Source: CAYHCE01 sp964355015 (lineage in GTDB: Bacteria > Cyanobacteriota > Cyanobacteriia > PCC-6307 > Cyanobiaceae). Taken from it: a DNA stretch of 64,000 nt. Below the pieces are notes generated by a model. The model saw only the letters and a program-made list of their open reading frames with translations, was not told where the DNA came from and did not search any database. Shown piece after piece: positions 52,034-62,233 of the stretch. The translations under genes were made by a program, and so were the position numbers. Numbering within the stretch: position 1 is the stretch's first letter; the number at the start of each line of letters is the position of its first letter. Location of the stretch: assembly GCA_964355015.1 (NCBI GenBank), contig CAYHCE010000008.1, positions 29,462-93,461 of the forward strand, read 5' to 3'.

Positions 52034-53001
52034 TGGAAGCCGGTCCCGAGCCGGGCTCGTTCGGCAACGATCTCCTCGCAGACGATGTGCTGGGAGACGA
52101 TGCCCCGGTGGATCTGGGTGCCGCCTACGCCGGCACCGGCGTGAGCGAGGTGCTCGACCAGCTGGACCGCGAGCTGATCGGTCTGCGACCCGTGAAGACC
52201 CGCATCCGTGAGATCGCTGCCCTCCTGGTGGTGGAACGGGCCCGCAAGCAGGTCGGTCTGGCCACGGCCGCCCCCAGCCTGCACATGTCGTTCACAGGGC
52301 ACCCCGGCACCGGCAAGACCACCGTGGCCGAAAGGATGTCAGAGATCCTGCACCGGCTCGGCTACCTGCGTAAGGGCCATCTGGTCACAGCCACCCGCGA
52401 CGACCTGGTGGGCCAGTACATCGGCCACACGGCCCCCAAGACGCGCGACATGCTCAAGAAGGCGATCGGCGGGGTGCTGTTCATCGACGAGGCCTATTAT
52501 CTCTACAAACCCGAGAACGAGCGGGATTACGGCGCCGAGGCGATCGAGATCCTGCTTCAGGTGATGGAGAACAACCGCGACGATCTGGTGGTGATCTTCG
52601 CCGGCTACAAGAACAAGATGGATATCTTCTACCAGTCGAATCCCGGACTCTCCTCCCGGGTGGCCAACCACATCGATTTTCCCGATTACACCGCCCCGGA
52701 GCTGCTGGCGATCTCCAAGCTGATCCTTGCCGCGGAGAGCTACCGTTTCAGCCAAGAGGCCACGGTGGCATTCTTCGAGTACATCCAGCGGCGCATGCAG
52801 CTGCCGTTCTTCGCCAACGCCCGCTCGATCCGCAATGCGATTGACCGTGCCCGCATGCGGCAGGCCAACCGCCTGTTCAATCACATGGGACGGGGCATCA
52901 CCAAACGGGACCTGATCACGATCGAGGCCGAGGATATCATCTCCAGCCGCGTGTTCCAGGGGGAAGTGGAAGGGCTCGATCCCAGCCTGCCACTCACCTG
53001 A
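52033..53001 (+). CDS. cbbX: CbbX-type AAA+ RuBisCO activase
   Basis: A 322-residue AAA+ protein: Walker A FTGHPGTGKTTVAERM, pore loop DLVGQYIGHTAPKTRDML, Walker B GGVLFIDEAYYL, sensor-like NPGLSSRVANHIDFPDY and arginine-finger region. CbbX remodels inhibited red-type (form IC/ID) RuBisCO by pulling on the long C-terminus of the large subunit. Here the locus RuBisCO is form IA with a short tail, so activity and target need care. ATG overlaps the acRAF stop by one base; the stop abuts that of dnaA. Confidence 0.93.
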   Translation: MEAGPEPGSFGNDLLADDVLGDDAPVDLGAAYAGTGVSEVLDQLDRELIGLRPVKTRIREIAALLVVERARKQVGLATAAPSLHMSFTGHPGTGKTTVAERMSEILHRLGYLRKGHLVTATRDDLVGQYIGHTAPKTRDMLKKAIGGVLFIDEAYYLYKPENERDYGAEAIEILLQVMENNRDDLVVIFAGYKNKMDIFYQSNPGLSSRVANHIDFPDYTAPELLAISKLILAAESYRFSQEATVAFFEYIQRRMQLPFFANARSIRNAIDRARMRQANRLFNHMGRGITKRDLITIEAEDIISSRVFQGEVEGLDPSLPLT

Positions 53002-54432
<1,431 letters not shown>

Positions 54433-54522
54433 CCCATCGCTCAGTGGCCGAATATAGGCAGCCCCTCCGACGCGGTAGGTCTTTAATGAGGCTGATCACG
54501 ACCTGGCTCCCAGCCGTCCGTC

Positions 54523-55680
54523 ATGACTCCTGACCGTTCATCGCGCTGCTCCCTCTCCCTCGGACCGCTCCTGGCCGCAGGGCTGAGCGGGATGCTGCTC
54601 GGCAGCTGCGCGTTTGAACTGCCCAGGCTGCCTGGCCTGCCGGAGGCCGGCAGGCCCGCCGCCGGGCCGAAGGTGAGCGACGCGCCGCCGACGGCACCGC
54701 TGCAACCCGGCAACAACTTCATCGTCAACGCCGTCGACAAGGTGGGACCCGCCGTGGTCCGGATCGACACGGTCAAGCGGGTGATCAACCCACTCGGCGG
54801 TCTGTTCGGCAGTGGACCCTCGATCCAGCAGCAGCAGGGTCAGGGTTCCGGCTTCATCACCCGCTCCGACGGGGTGATCCTCACCAACGCCCATGTGGTG
54901 GAGGGCACCAACGAGGTGTCGGTGACCCTCCCGGACGGCCGCAGTTTCAACGGCAAGGTGCTGGGCAGTGACCCGGTCACCGACGTCGCCGTGGTGAGGG
55001 TGGTGGCCCAGGGCCTGCCGGTGGCACCCCTGGGGGACTCCGCCAAGGTCAGGCCGGGTGAGTGGGCGATTGCGATCGGCAACCCGCTCGGTCTCGACAA
55101 CACCGTGACCGCCGGCATCATCAGTGCCATCCAGCGCACCAACGCCATCGGCGAGGGTCAGCGGGTGCCTTACATCCAGACCGATGCGGCCGTGAATCCG
55201 GGCAACAGCGGCGGACCTCTGATCAACGACCGGGGCCAGGTGATCGGCGTCAACACCGCCATCCGTCAGGCACCGGGGGCCGGCCTCAGCTTCGCGATCC
55301 CGATCAACCTCGCCCGTCAGATCGCCGCCCAGATTCTTGAGAAAGGCAGGGCCTCCCATCCCTACATCGGTGTGCGGCTGCAGGCACTCACCCCTCAGCT
55401 GGCCCGGGAGATCAACGCCACTGCGGCCGAGTGCCGGCTGCCGGAGATCCACGGCGTCGTGGTGGTGGAGGTGCTCCCCGGCAGCCCCGCCGCCCAGGGT
55501 GGGCTCAAACCCTGCGACTTGATCGAGGCGGTGGGGGGACAGTCGGTGAAGAACCCCTCGGAAGTGCAGGTGGCCGTGGATCAGGGCAAGGTGGGCGACC
55601 CGCTCACCCTCCGGATCCGACGGGGCAACAACAACCAGAGCCTGACGCTGCGGCCGGCCGAACTGCGCCAGGAGGGCTGA
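54523..55680 (+). CDS. HtrA/DegQ-family serine endoprotease
   Basis: A 385-residue envelope protease. The N-terminus holds a lipoprotein-like leader (LLAAGLSGMLLGSCAFELP; lipobox-like with C27). Catalytic triad: H in LTNAHVVEG, D in VTDVAVVRV and S in NPGNSGGPL; one PDZ domain follows (LPEIHGVVVVEVLPGSPAAQ). Cyanobacteria carry HhoA, HhoB and HtrA copies for photo-oxidative and heat stress; which of these it is cannot be decided. Divergent from dnaA. Confidence 0.93.
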   Translation: MTPDRSSRCSLSLGPLLAAGLSGMLLGSCAFELPRLPGLPEAGRPAAGPKVSDAPPTAPLQPGNNFIVNAVDKVGPAVVRIDTVKRVINPLGGLFGSGPSIQQQQGQGSGFITRSDGVILTNAHVVEGTNEVSVTLPDGRSFNGKVLGSDPVTDVAVVRVVAQGLPVAPLGDSAKVRPGEWAIAIGNPLGLDNTVTAGIISAIQRTNAIGEGQRVPYIQTDAAVNPGNSGGPLINDRGQVIGVNTAIRQAPGAGLSFAIPINLARQIAAQILEKGRASHPYIGVRLQALTPQLAREINATAAECRLPEIHGVVVVEVLPGSPAAQGGLKPCDLIEAVGGQSVKNPSEVQVAVDQGKVGDPLTLRIRRGNNNQSLTLRPAELRQEG

Positions 55681-55706
55681 GTCCGGATCAGCGAGGAACC
55701 AGGGGT

Positions 55707-56195
55707 TCAGGGGGCGTACCAGAAGGCGCAGCGACGCTGGCGAGGCTCCAGTTCCCAGCCCTGGGATTCATAGAAGCCCACCACATCCGGGTCGGCGAAG
55801 AGGCTGACCCTTTCCACCTCCATCCGGCGCAGCTGATCGAGCACGTAGGTCATCAGCTGGCGGCCCAGGCCGGCGCCCTGATAGAGGGGATGAACGGCCA
55901 CGTCCCAGACCGTGGCCTCCAGAATGCCGTCGCCGGTGCAGCGGGCGAAGCCCACCAGCCTGGGCACGCGGGGGTCATGGCGCCAGAGGCCGACCCGCAG
56001 CAGGCTGTGCTGCAGGGCTTTGCGGACCCGGCGGAGGGGGCGCCGGCTCCAGCCCACCGCATCGCAGAGCTGCTCGAGCTCCACCAGGTCGATCTCCCTT
56101 TCGAGGCTCAACACCAGCTGGAGCTGTGGATTGGGGCTGGGGCAGATCAGGCATCCGGATCCGTAGAGGCCGGTGAGGAGAGGGTCGGAGTCCAA
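55707..56195 (-). CDS. GNAT family N-acetyltransferase
   Basis: About 162 residues. Acetyl-CoA site V-x-P-x-Y-Q-G-x-G-L-G (AVHPLYQGAGLGRQLMTYVL) is intact, preceded by WDVAVHP, and followed by ADPDVVGFYESQGW, the typical end. No ATG lies in range; the TTG at 56195 gives a normal length but the start is uncertain, since the frame is open far upstream. Substrate (protein N-terminus, antibiotic or metabolite) unknown. Confidence 0.75.
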   Translation of the reverse strand: MDSDPLLTGLYGSGCLICPSPNPQLQLVLSLEREIDLVELEQLCDAVGWSRRPLRRVRKALQHSLLRVGLWRHDPRVPRLVGFARCTGDGILEATVWDVAVHPLYQGAGLGRQLMTYVLDQLRRMEVERVSLFADPDVVGFYESQGWELEPRQRRCAFWYAP

Positions 56196-56282
56196 ACCAG
56201 ACGGCCGAGGCAACGCAATGGCACGATCCTGGCCGATCAAAGGCGTTCCGTTGCAGGCTGGTCGGCAGACCTGGCCAGGAGT

Positions 56283-57077
56283 GTGGTTCCCGACGTCCTC
56301 AGCACCGGCCCGCGACCCGACACCATCCCCGCGCGCTACCCGCGATGGGATGCCGCTCCGTTGTTGGTCTGCCTGCACGGCTGGCTGCTGTCCGGGCGCC
56401 TGTGGCATCCGCTGGTGGCGGAACTCAGCCCGCGCTGGAGCCTGCGGACGCCGGACCTGCCGGGCTTCGGTGCCTCGCCCCGGCCAGGCCGGCTGCAGCC
56501 CACCCTGGCCAGCTATGGCCGCTGGGTGGCGGAGCACTGCCTGGCGGAGGAGCCACAGCGGCCGGTGGTGCTGGTGGGCCATTCGCTCGGTGGCAGCGTG
56601 GCACTCCATGCGGCGGCCCTGATGGGGGAACGGTTGCTGGGGATGGTGCAGATCGCCGCCGGCGGCGGGGTGTACCAGCCGCGGGCTTTCGCCCGGCTGC
56701 GGCTGGGGGGGGTCGCCTTTCTGCGGCTCCGTCCCGGCTGGCTGGCTGGACTGCCGGGCACCGAGGCGATCCACAGCCCGCTCCTGGCCGATGGCAGGGC
56801 GGCCCGGGGTCTGCTGGTCTGCAGCACGAACCGGGGGGCCGTGCGGCAGTTGCCCAGTCTCACCGCCGGGCTGCGGGTGCCGAGCCTCTGGATCGTCGGC
56901 AGTCGGGACCGGGTGATGGAACCCCGCTATGTGCGCCACCTCGCCGGCTACGCGCCAGGCCATCAGCTGGCGGTGATCGACGGCTGCGGTCACCTGCCGA
57001 TGCGGGAAGCGCCGCGGCAGGTGGCGACCCTGATCGACGCCTGGCTGGAGGGGCTCCTGGCGGGCCGGCAGTCCTGA
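56283..57077 (+). CDS. Alpha/beta hydrolase family protein
   Basis: A 264-residue protein with the alpha/beta hydrolase core: oxyanion strand VCLHGWLLSGRLWHPL, nucleophile elbow VGHSLGGSVAL (Ser), acid in VGSRDRVMEPRY and late His in CGHLPMREAP. The open frame extends 850 bases upstream over other genes, so the GTG at 56283 (after AGGA) was chosen. Could be an esterase, lipase or thioesterase; no further call possible. Confidence 0.83.
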   Translation: MVPDVLSTGPRPDTIPARYPRWDAAPLLVCLHGWLLSGRLWHPLVAELSPRWSLRTPDLPGFGASPRPGRLQPTLASYGRWVAEHCLAEEPQRPVVLVGHSLGGSVALHAAALMGERLLGMVQIAAGGGVYQPRAFARLRLGGVAFLRLRPGWLAGLPGTEAIHSPLLADGRAARGLLVCSTNRGAVRQLPSLTAGLRVPSLWIVGSRDRVMEPRYVRHLAGYAPGHQLAVIDGCGHLPMREAPRQVATLIDAWLEGLLAGRQS

Positions 57078-57100
57078 GACCGTTCCCCCCGGAGCGTGTA

Positions 57101-58900
57101 TCAGAGGCGGGCCAGACCCCGTTCCTGCAGCTCCGCCAGCTGGGCGTAGAGACCACCGGCGGCGCGGAGTTCGCGATGGGTGCCCTGCTCGATCAGCTGA
57201 CCGCGGCGCAGCACGAGGATCCGGTCGGCGGCCTCGACGGTGGCCAGCCGATGGGCGATCACGATGGCCGTTCGGGTCTGCAGCAGCCGATCGAGGTCGT
57301 GCTGCAGGGTGGCCTCGGTGGAGGGATCCATGAAGGCGGTGGCTTCGTCCATCACCAGCACAGACGGATTGCGGATCGCCACACGCGCCACCGCCAGCAG
57401 CTGCCGCTCGCCGGAGGAGAGGTTGCCGCCCCGCTCACGCAGTTCGGTGTCGAGTCCATCGGGCAGCCGCCGCAGCAGGGGCTCCAGACCCAGCTCGCCA
57501 CAGATGCGTTGCAGTTCCTTCGTTTCGATCGCGGCATCGAGCCGCAGGTTGTCGGCCACGTTTCCGCTGAACAGGAAGGTGTCCTGGAGGACCACGCCGA
57601 GACGCTGGCGCAGGGTGAGGCTGGGTAGTTCGCGGATATCGATGCCGTCCAGCAGGATTCGGCCCTGCTGGGGCAGGTAGAGGCGGCAGAGCAGGCGGAT
57701 CACGGTGGTCTTGCCGGAGCCGGTGGGGCCGACCAGGGCCACGTGTTCGCCGGGGGCGATCCGGAAACTCAGGTCGGTGAGGATCGGATCATCCGGTCGG
57801 TAGGCGAAACTCACGTTTTCGAAGATCACCTCGCCGGCGCTGGCCCGCTCGAGGCCGGAACGCCGGGCCGCGTCGCTGCGCTGCTCCGGTGCGAGATCCC
57901 GGATCTCGATCGGCTGCTCCAGCAGCTCGCCGATACGCTCAAGGGCCGTCAGACCGCCCTGGATCTGGGTGAATCGTTCCGCCAGCTGCCGCAGGGGATC
58001 GAAGAGGCGCTGGGAGAACAGGATGAACGTGGTGAGGGTGCCCAGACCCATCGAGCCGGTGGTCACCATCCAGCCACCCAGGGCAAGCACCACCGCCACG
58101 GCGGTAAGGGACACCCACTCGAGGAAGGCCGAGATGGCGCTGTCGAAGAGGATCGTGCCGCCCACGGCCCGGCGGTAGGCTTTGGTGGTGAGCGCGAAGC
58201 GCTGGCTGTTGGTGGCCTCTCGACGGAACATCTGCACCACCTCCAGACCCTGCAGGTTCTCCTGCAGATCGGCATTGAGCTGACTGAGTTCCTCCCTCAC
58301 CCGGTAGTTGGAGCGTCGGAACTGTCGCTGCAGCCAGAGGATGACCAGGGTCACGGGCACCTGGCTGACCAGAAGCAGTGTGCCGAGGCGCGGCTCGATG
58401 CTGATCATGGTCACACCGATCACGAGCAGCGTCACCAGGTCGGCGACCACCCCCACGGCGCCGCTGCCGAACACCTCGGCCAGGGCATCCACATCACTGG
58501 TCAGCCGGGTGAGCAGCTTGCCCACCGGCGTGCGGTCGTGGAAGCGGAGCGAGAGATCGAGGGCGTGGCGGAACAGGTCGTCGCGGATGCGGGCCGTGAG
58601 TCGTTGACCCACAGCCTGCACGCTGTAGCTCTGGGCCCCCTGCAGGGTGAGACGCAGCAGCACCGCAGCGAGCAGCATCAGTACCAGCGTGTGCATCGCC
58701 TGGGGCACGCTCAGGCCAGCCAGCCAGCTCATCGTGGGCTCCCGCCGCAGCACCGCAATTGCCTGTCCCACCAGCAACGGTTGGATGGCCGCCGCCAGTG
58801 CCACCGGGATCAGCAGCACCACGACCAGGCTGAGTCGGCGCCGGTCACGGCGCAGATAGGGCAGCAGACGCAGCATCCGCTGCCGGTCGAGGCTGGCCAT
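57101..58900 (-). CDS. ABC transporter, fused permease-ATPase (multidrug/lipid type)
   Basis: A 599-residue half-transporter: six-helix transmembrane domain (about residues 15-320), then the ATPase with Walker A VGPTGSGKTTVIRLLC, signature LSSGERQLLAVARV and Walker B VLVMDEATAFMD. Such proteins export lipids, peptides or drugs as dimers (MsbA/MdlB group). The start codon overlaps the hisG stop (1 base), so the pair is co-translated although functions look unrelated. Confidence 0.92.
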   Translation of the reverse strand: MASLDRQRMLRLLPYLRRDRRRLSLVVVLLIPVALAAAIQPLLVGQAIAVLRREPTMSWLAGLSVPQAMHTLVLMLLAAVLLRLTLQGAQSYSVQAVGQRLTARIRDDLFRHALDLSLRFHDRTPVGKLLTRLTSDVDALAEVFGSGAVGVVADLVTLLVIGVTMISIEPRLGTLLLVSQVPVTLVILWLQRQFRRSNYRVREELSQLNADLQENLQGLEVVQMFRREATNSQRFALTTKAYRRAVGGTILFDSAISAFLEWVSLTAVAVVLALGGWMVTTGSMGLGTLTTFILFSQRLFDPLRQLAERFTQIQGGLTALERIGELLEQPIEIRDLAPEQRSDAARRSGLERASAGEVIFENVSFAYRPDDPILTDLSFRIAPGEHVALVGPTGSGKTTVIRLLCRLYLPQQGRILLDGIDIRELPSLTLRQRLGVVLQDTFLFSGNVADNLRLDAAIETKELQRICGELGLEPLLRRLPDGLDTELRERGGNLSSGERQLLAVARVAIRNPSVLVMDEATAFMDPSTEATLQHDLDRLLQTRTAIVIAHRLATVEAADRILVLRRGQLIEQGTHRELRAAGGLYAQLAELQERGLARL

Positions 58901-59547
58901 CAGCGGGTCGGGGCGGGAGCGATGGCGGCGATCCGATCGACGATCCGCTGCAGCGCCCCCTGGTCGAGACGCAGGGCGAGGGGGTGGCCGATCAGCCTGG
59001 CGCTGCTGTGGAACAGGTCCTCGATGGCGACAAGACCGTTCTCCCGCAGGGTGCGACCGGTGGCCACCAGGTCGACGATCGCCTCCGACATGCCCGTGAT
59101 CGGCCCCAGCTCCACCGAACCGGTGAGGTGGATCAGTTCCACCGGCAGATCCAGGGCATCGAAGAACGCTTCGGCGCAGTGCACGAACTTGCTGGCCACG
59201 CGGCAGTGGGCCGGCAGGTCGGAGGCACGGCGGTAGCCGCTGTCCTCCTTCACCGCCACGGCCATCCGGCAGCCGCCGAAGCCGAGGTCGAGCAGCGGCG
59301 CCACCGGCAGCCTGTGCTCCCGCAGAACGTCGTCACCGACGACGCCGAGCTGGGCCTGGCCATAGGCCACGTAGACAGGCACATCGGCGTTGCGCACCAG
59401 CAGGGCCCGGGCCGTGCCGCACGGGCTCGGCACCATCAGCTGGCGATTGTCGGCATCGAGCAGGAGGCTGAAGTCGAGCCCGGCAGCGGCGAAGCGCCGA
59501 ACCGAATCCTTGAGCAGTGCCCCTTTGGCCAGAGCGACGGTGATCAT
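58900..59547 (-). CDS. hisG: ATP phosphoribosyltransferase, short (HisG-S) form
   Basis: A 215-residue enzyme, the first step of histidine synthesis. MITVALAKGALLKDSVRRFA, AQLGVVGDDVLREH and DLVATGRTLRENGL (PRPP loop E-x-I-V-D-L-V-x-T-G-x-T) are conserved. Its length and lack of a C-terminal regulatory domain show the short form, which needs HisZ for activity; hisZ is not in the window. The ATG at 59547 gives the standard start; the frame runs further but is unconserved. Confidence 0.95.
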   Translation of the reverse strand: MITVALAKGALLKDSVRRFAAAGLDFSLLLDADNRQLMVPSPCGTARALLVRNADVPVYVAYGQAQLGVVGDDVLREHRLPVAPLLDLGFGGCRMAVAVKEDSGYRRASDLPAHCRVASKFVHCAEAFFDALDLPVELIHLTGSVELGPITGMSEAIVDLVATGRTLRENGLVAIEDLFHSSARLIGHPLALRLDQGALQRIVDRIAAIAPAPTR

Positions 59548-59576
59548 GGACGTGCACCGCAGCGTGGACTTTAACG

Positions 59577-60443
59577 ATGGGAGCCTCCGGGGGTGAAACG
59601 ACGGCGGGCCTGCCGAGCGCAGCGAGCACGGTGGGGAGCGTGATCCCGGCGGCGGGGGCGGACGTGGCCCTGGAGGTGGCCCTGATCCCCGTGCTCGAGG
59701 ACAACTACGTCTTCGTGCTGCACAACGGCGCTGCGGCCGCGGTGGTGGACCCCGCGGTGGCGGAGCCCGTGGCCGGCTGGCTTCAGGCGCGCGGTCTGCG
59801 GCTGACGGCGGTGCTTCAGACTCACCACCACTGGGATCACATCGGTGGCACACCGGAGCTGCTGCGGCGCTGGCCGGAGGCCGCCGTGATCGCCGCCGCC
59901 GCCGACCGCGACCGCATCCCCTTCCAGACCCTGTCGGTGGGGGGCGGCGACCGGTTCACCCTGCTGGGGCGGGCGGTGGAGGTGCTGGCTGTGCCAGGCC
60001 ACACCCGCGCCCACCTGGCTTTCTATCTGCCCCCGGTTCCGGGCGGGCACGGCGAGCTGTTCTGTGGTGATGCTCTGTTCGCCGCCGGCTGCGGCCGGCT
60101 GCTCGAGGGAACAGCCAGCCAGATGCACCGTTCGTTGCAGGCATTTGCGGCACTGCCGGAGGCCACCCGGGTGTGGTGCGCCCATGAGTACACCCTGGCC
60201 AACCTGCGCTGGGCAGCGGCGACCGCCGAGCCCGGCGGCACCATGGAGGAGGGCCTGGCTCCGGTGTCGGCCCACCGGGCGATCACGGCGCGTCTGGTCT
60301 GTGAGGAGCGGCGTCGCCGCAGGGGTGAAGCCACCATTCCGACCACGATCGCCCTGGAGAGGGCCACCAACCTGTTTCTGCGGGCCCGCAGCGCCGAGGT
60401 GCTGGCGGTGCTGCGCCACAGTAAGGACCACTGGCGAGGCTGA
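59577..60443 (+). CDS. gloB: Hydroxyacylglutathione hydrolase (glyoxalase II)
   Basis: A 288-residue metallo-beta-lactamase-fold enzyme with the dinuclear metal motif THHHWDHIGG, then VPGHTRAHLAF, FCGDALFAAGCGRL and a C-terminal HEYTLANLRWA. It splits S-D-lactoylglutathione to D-lactate and glutathione, the second step of methylglyoxal detoxification. About 28 extra residues precede the core; the start may be internal. Divergent from hisG. Confidence 0.93.
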   Translation: MGASGGETTAGLPSAASTVGSVIPAAGADVALEVALIPVLEDNYVFVLHNGAAAAVVDPAVAEPVAGWLQARGLRLTAVLQTHHHWDHIGGTPELLRRWPEAAVIAAAADRDRIPFQTLSVGGGDRFTLLGRAVEVLAVPGHTRAHLAFYLPPVPGGHGELFCGDALFAAGCGRLLEGTASQMHRSLQAFAALPEATRVWCAHEYTLANLRWAAATAEPGGTMEEGLAPVSAHRAITARLVCEERRRRRGEATIPTTIALERATNLFLRARSAEVLAVLRHSKDHWRG

Positions 60444-60445
60444 TC

Positions 60446-61549
60446 TCAGGCGGCCGGACCCACCACAGGCAGCAGCGGCAGGCGCGAGGGAAACAGGCGT
60501 GCGGGCTGGCCGGGCCGCAGCCTCAGACAGCAGCGCAGACCGAGTGGATACTCCCGCTCCAGAGGAAGGCGCAGGCGCAGGAGAAGGGAGGACGGAGCGG
60601 TCGGGTCCAGGCATACCTGGTAGAGCCACTCCCGACCCAGGAACTCTCTCCCCATCACCTGGCAGCGGCCTGCGGGATCGGGTTGCAGATCCAGGGCCGT
60701 GGGACTCAGCAGCACCTCGAGCGCCTCGCCATCGCCAGATGGTTCAGGCGGCAGGTCGCCCTGTTCCGGTTCCAGGTCCCCCAGGGCCGTCCGCAGCCGA
60801 CCCGCCAGCCGACCCGCCAGCCGGCTGGCGGGCAGAAGGTTTCCCTGCAGCACGAAACGACCTACGAAGGCGCTGGCCGGGGCGGTGACCAACTCGCGCG
60901 GGCTGGCGCACTGGTGCAGATGGCCCGCCTCGAGCACGCCCACCCGATCGCAGATCGCCAGTGCCTCCTCCGGATCGTGGGTCACGATCAGGCCACTGGT
61001 GCCACAGCGGCTGAGCACGTCCGGCAGTTCACCACGCAACCGCAGCCGCACTTCCACATCCAGATTGGAGAAGGGCTCATCCAGCAGGAGAAGCGAAGGC
61101 CCCGGCGCCAGGGCCCGGGCCAGGGCCAGCCGCTGCCGCTGTCCACCGGAGAGTTCATGAGGATAGCGGCGCTCCAGGCCCCGCAGGCCGAGCAGCTCCA
61201 GCAGCCAGGCGGCCCGGCCGCGGTCCTGGCGGGGGCGCAGACCGAAGCAGACGTTGCGCCAGGCATCCAGGTGGGGGAACAGGGCGTAATCCTGGAAGAC
61301 CATGCCCACCCCGCGCCGTTCGGGGGGCACCCAGGCATGGGGTCCGGCGACTTCCCGACCCTGGATCAGCACCCGGCCACGGACAGGGCGCTCGAAGCCG
61401 GCGATTAGCCGCAGCAGGGTGGTCTTGCCACAGCCCGAGGGGCCCAGCAGCCCGACCAGTTCGCCCTCGCGCAGGGCGAGGGAGACACCCTGCAGGATCC
61501 AGCCGTCGGATCGGCCGGAGGCGGAGTAACGATGCCAGACATCCTCCAG
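60446..61549 (-). CDS. Iron(III)-type ABC transporter ATPase (FutC/FbpC-like), start codon unclear
   Basis: About 367 residues. Walker A GPSGCGKTTLLRLIAGFERP, Q-loop VFQDYALFPHLDAWRN, signature ELSGGQRQRLALARALAP, Walker B LLLLDEPFSNLD, and a C-terminal TOBE-like region. The family is that of iron(III), sulfate or polyamine importers. No permease or binding protein lies next to it. The frame is open to a stop at about 61674-61676 yet has no in-frame ATG, GTG or TTG before the Walker A; only a GTG downstream at 61372. I placed the start at a CTG (61549) by alignment logic. Either a non-canonical start or a sequencing indel is likely. Confidence 0.75.
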   Translation of the reverse strand: MEDVWHRYSASGRSDGWILQGVSLALREGELVGLLGPSGCGKTTLLRLIAGFERPVRGRVLIQGREVAGPHAWVPPERRGVGMVFQDYALFPHLDAWRNVCFGLRPRQDRGRAAWLLELLGLRGLERRYPHELSGGQRQRLALARALAPGPSLLLLDEPFSNLDVEVRLRLRGELPDVLSRCGTSGLIVTHDPEEALAICDRVGVLEAGHLHQCASPRELVTAPASAFVGRFVLQGNLLPASRLAGRLAGRLRTALGDLEPEQGDLPPEPSGDGEALEVLLSPTALDLQPDPAGRCQVMGREFLGREWLYQVCLDPTAPSSLLLRLRLPLEREYPLGLRCCLRLRPGQPARLFPSRLPLLPVVGPAA

Positions 61550-61720
61550 ACGGACACGGTCCGGCTGGGGTGGACCGCTCCCGGCCTGGCCCAGGCCATC
61601 ACCGGCGGAAGCCGTGAACCCGGCGATGGAATCGAGCGAGGGGGGGGTGGAGCTGGTGATGGAGCAGCGCCCTTAAGCTCAGCCCACATCTTCCCCTGCC
61701 ACGGGCAGTCTTCTCCTGCC

Positions 61721-62122
61721 ATGGGCAGTGCCACTCCGGTCGAGGCGATCACCACCGCGGACGCTCCGGCTCCAGTCGGCCCCTACAACCAGGCGGTGAA
61801 GGCTGGAGGCCTTCTGTTCTGCTCCGGCCAGATCGGCCTCGATCCGGGCACCGGGGGGCTGGTGGGCGACGGGGATGTGGTGGCCGAAGCGATACAGGTA
61901 CTCGCCAACCTCCGGGCAGTGCTGGCTGCAGCGGGCTGCACACCGCAACAGGTGGTCCGCACCACGGTCTTCCTCACCGATCTCGCCGACTTCGCCCGGG
62001 TGAACGCCGTTTATGCCGACACCTTCGGCGCCGGTGTGTCCCCGGCAAGGGCCTGCGTGGAGGTTTCAGCCCTGCCGAAGGGGGCCCGGGTGGAGATCGA
62101 CTGCATCGCCGTGGCCATCTGA
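61721..62122 (+). CDS. ridA: RidA family enamine/imine deaminase
   Basis: A 133-residue protein of the YjgF/YER057c/UK114 fold. APAPVGPYNQAVKAGGLLFC, GQIGLDPGTG and PARACVEVSALPKGARVEID (with the substrate-binding arginine) are the family marks. RidA removes reactive 2-aminoacrylate from PLP enzymes. The ATG at 61721 gives the usual length. The ABC ATPase frame ends close by on the other strand. Confidence 0.93.
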   Translation: MGSATPVEAITTADAPAPVGPYNQAVKAGGLLFCSGQIGLDPGTGGLVGDGDVVAEAIQVLANLRAVLAAAGCTPQQVVRTTVFLTDLADFARVNAVYADTFGAGVSPARACVEVSALPKGARVEIDCIAVAI

Positions 62123-62233
62123 GCACACCGGCCATGTGCAGTCATGGCACGGAAGCAACAAGGAAACAAGTGATAAAGGTGACAGTCAGCAGCTGGCACA
62201 GCCTTCAGGATGGGAACGTGCACCCTGTGGTCC

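Noticed and set aside
54433..54522. Possible oriC next to dnaA
   Set aside because: No DnaA-box cluster or AT-rich unwinding stretch seen in the 90-base gap.
55431..56282. Upstream extension of the alpha/beta hydrolase frame
   Set aside because: Runs over the end of the protease gene and the GNAT gene; first conserved residues appear after the GTG at 56283.
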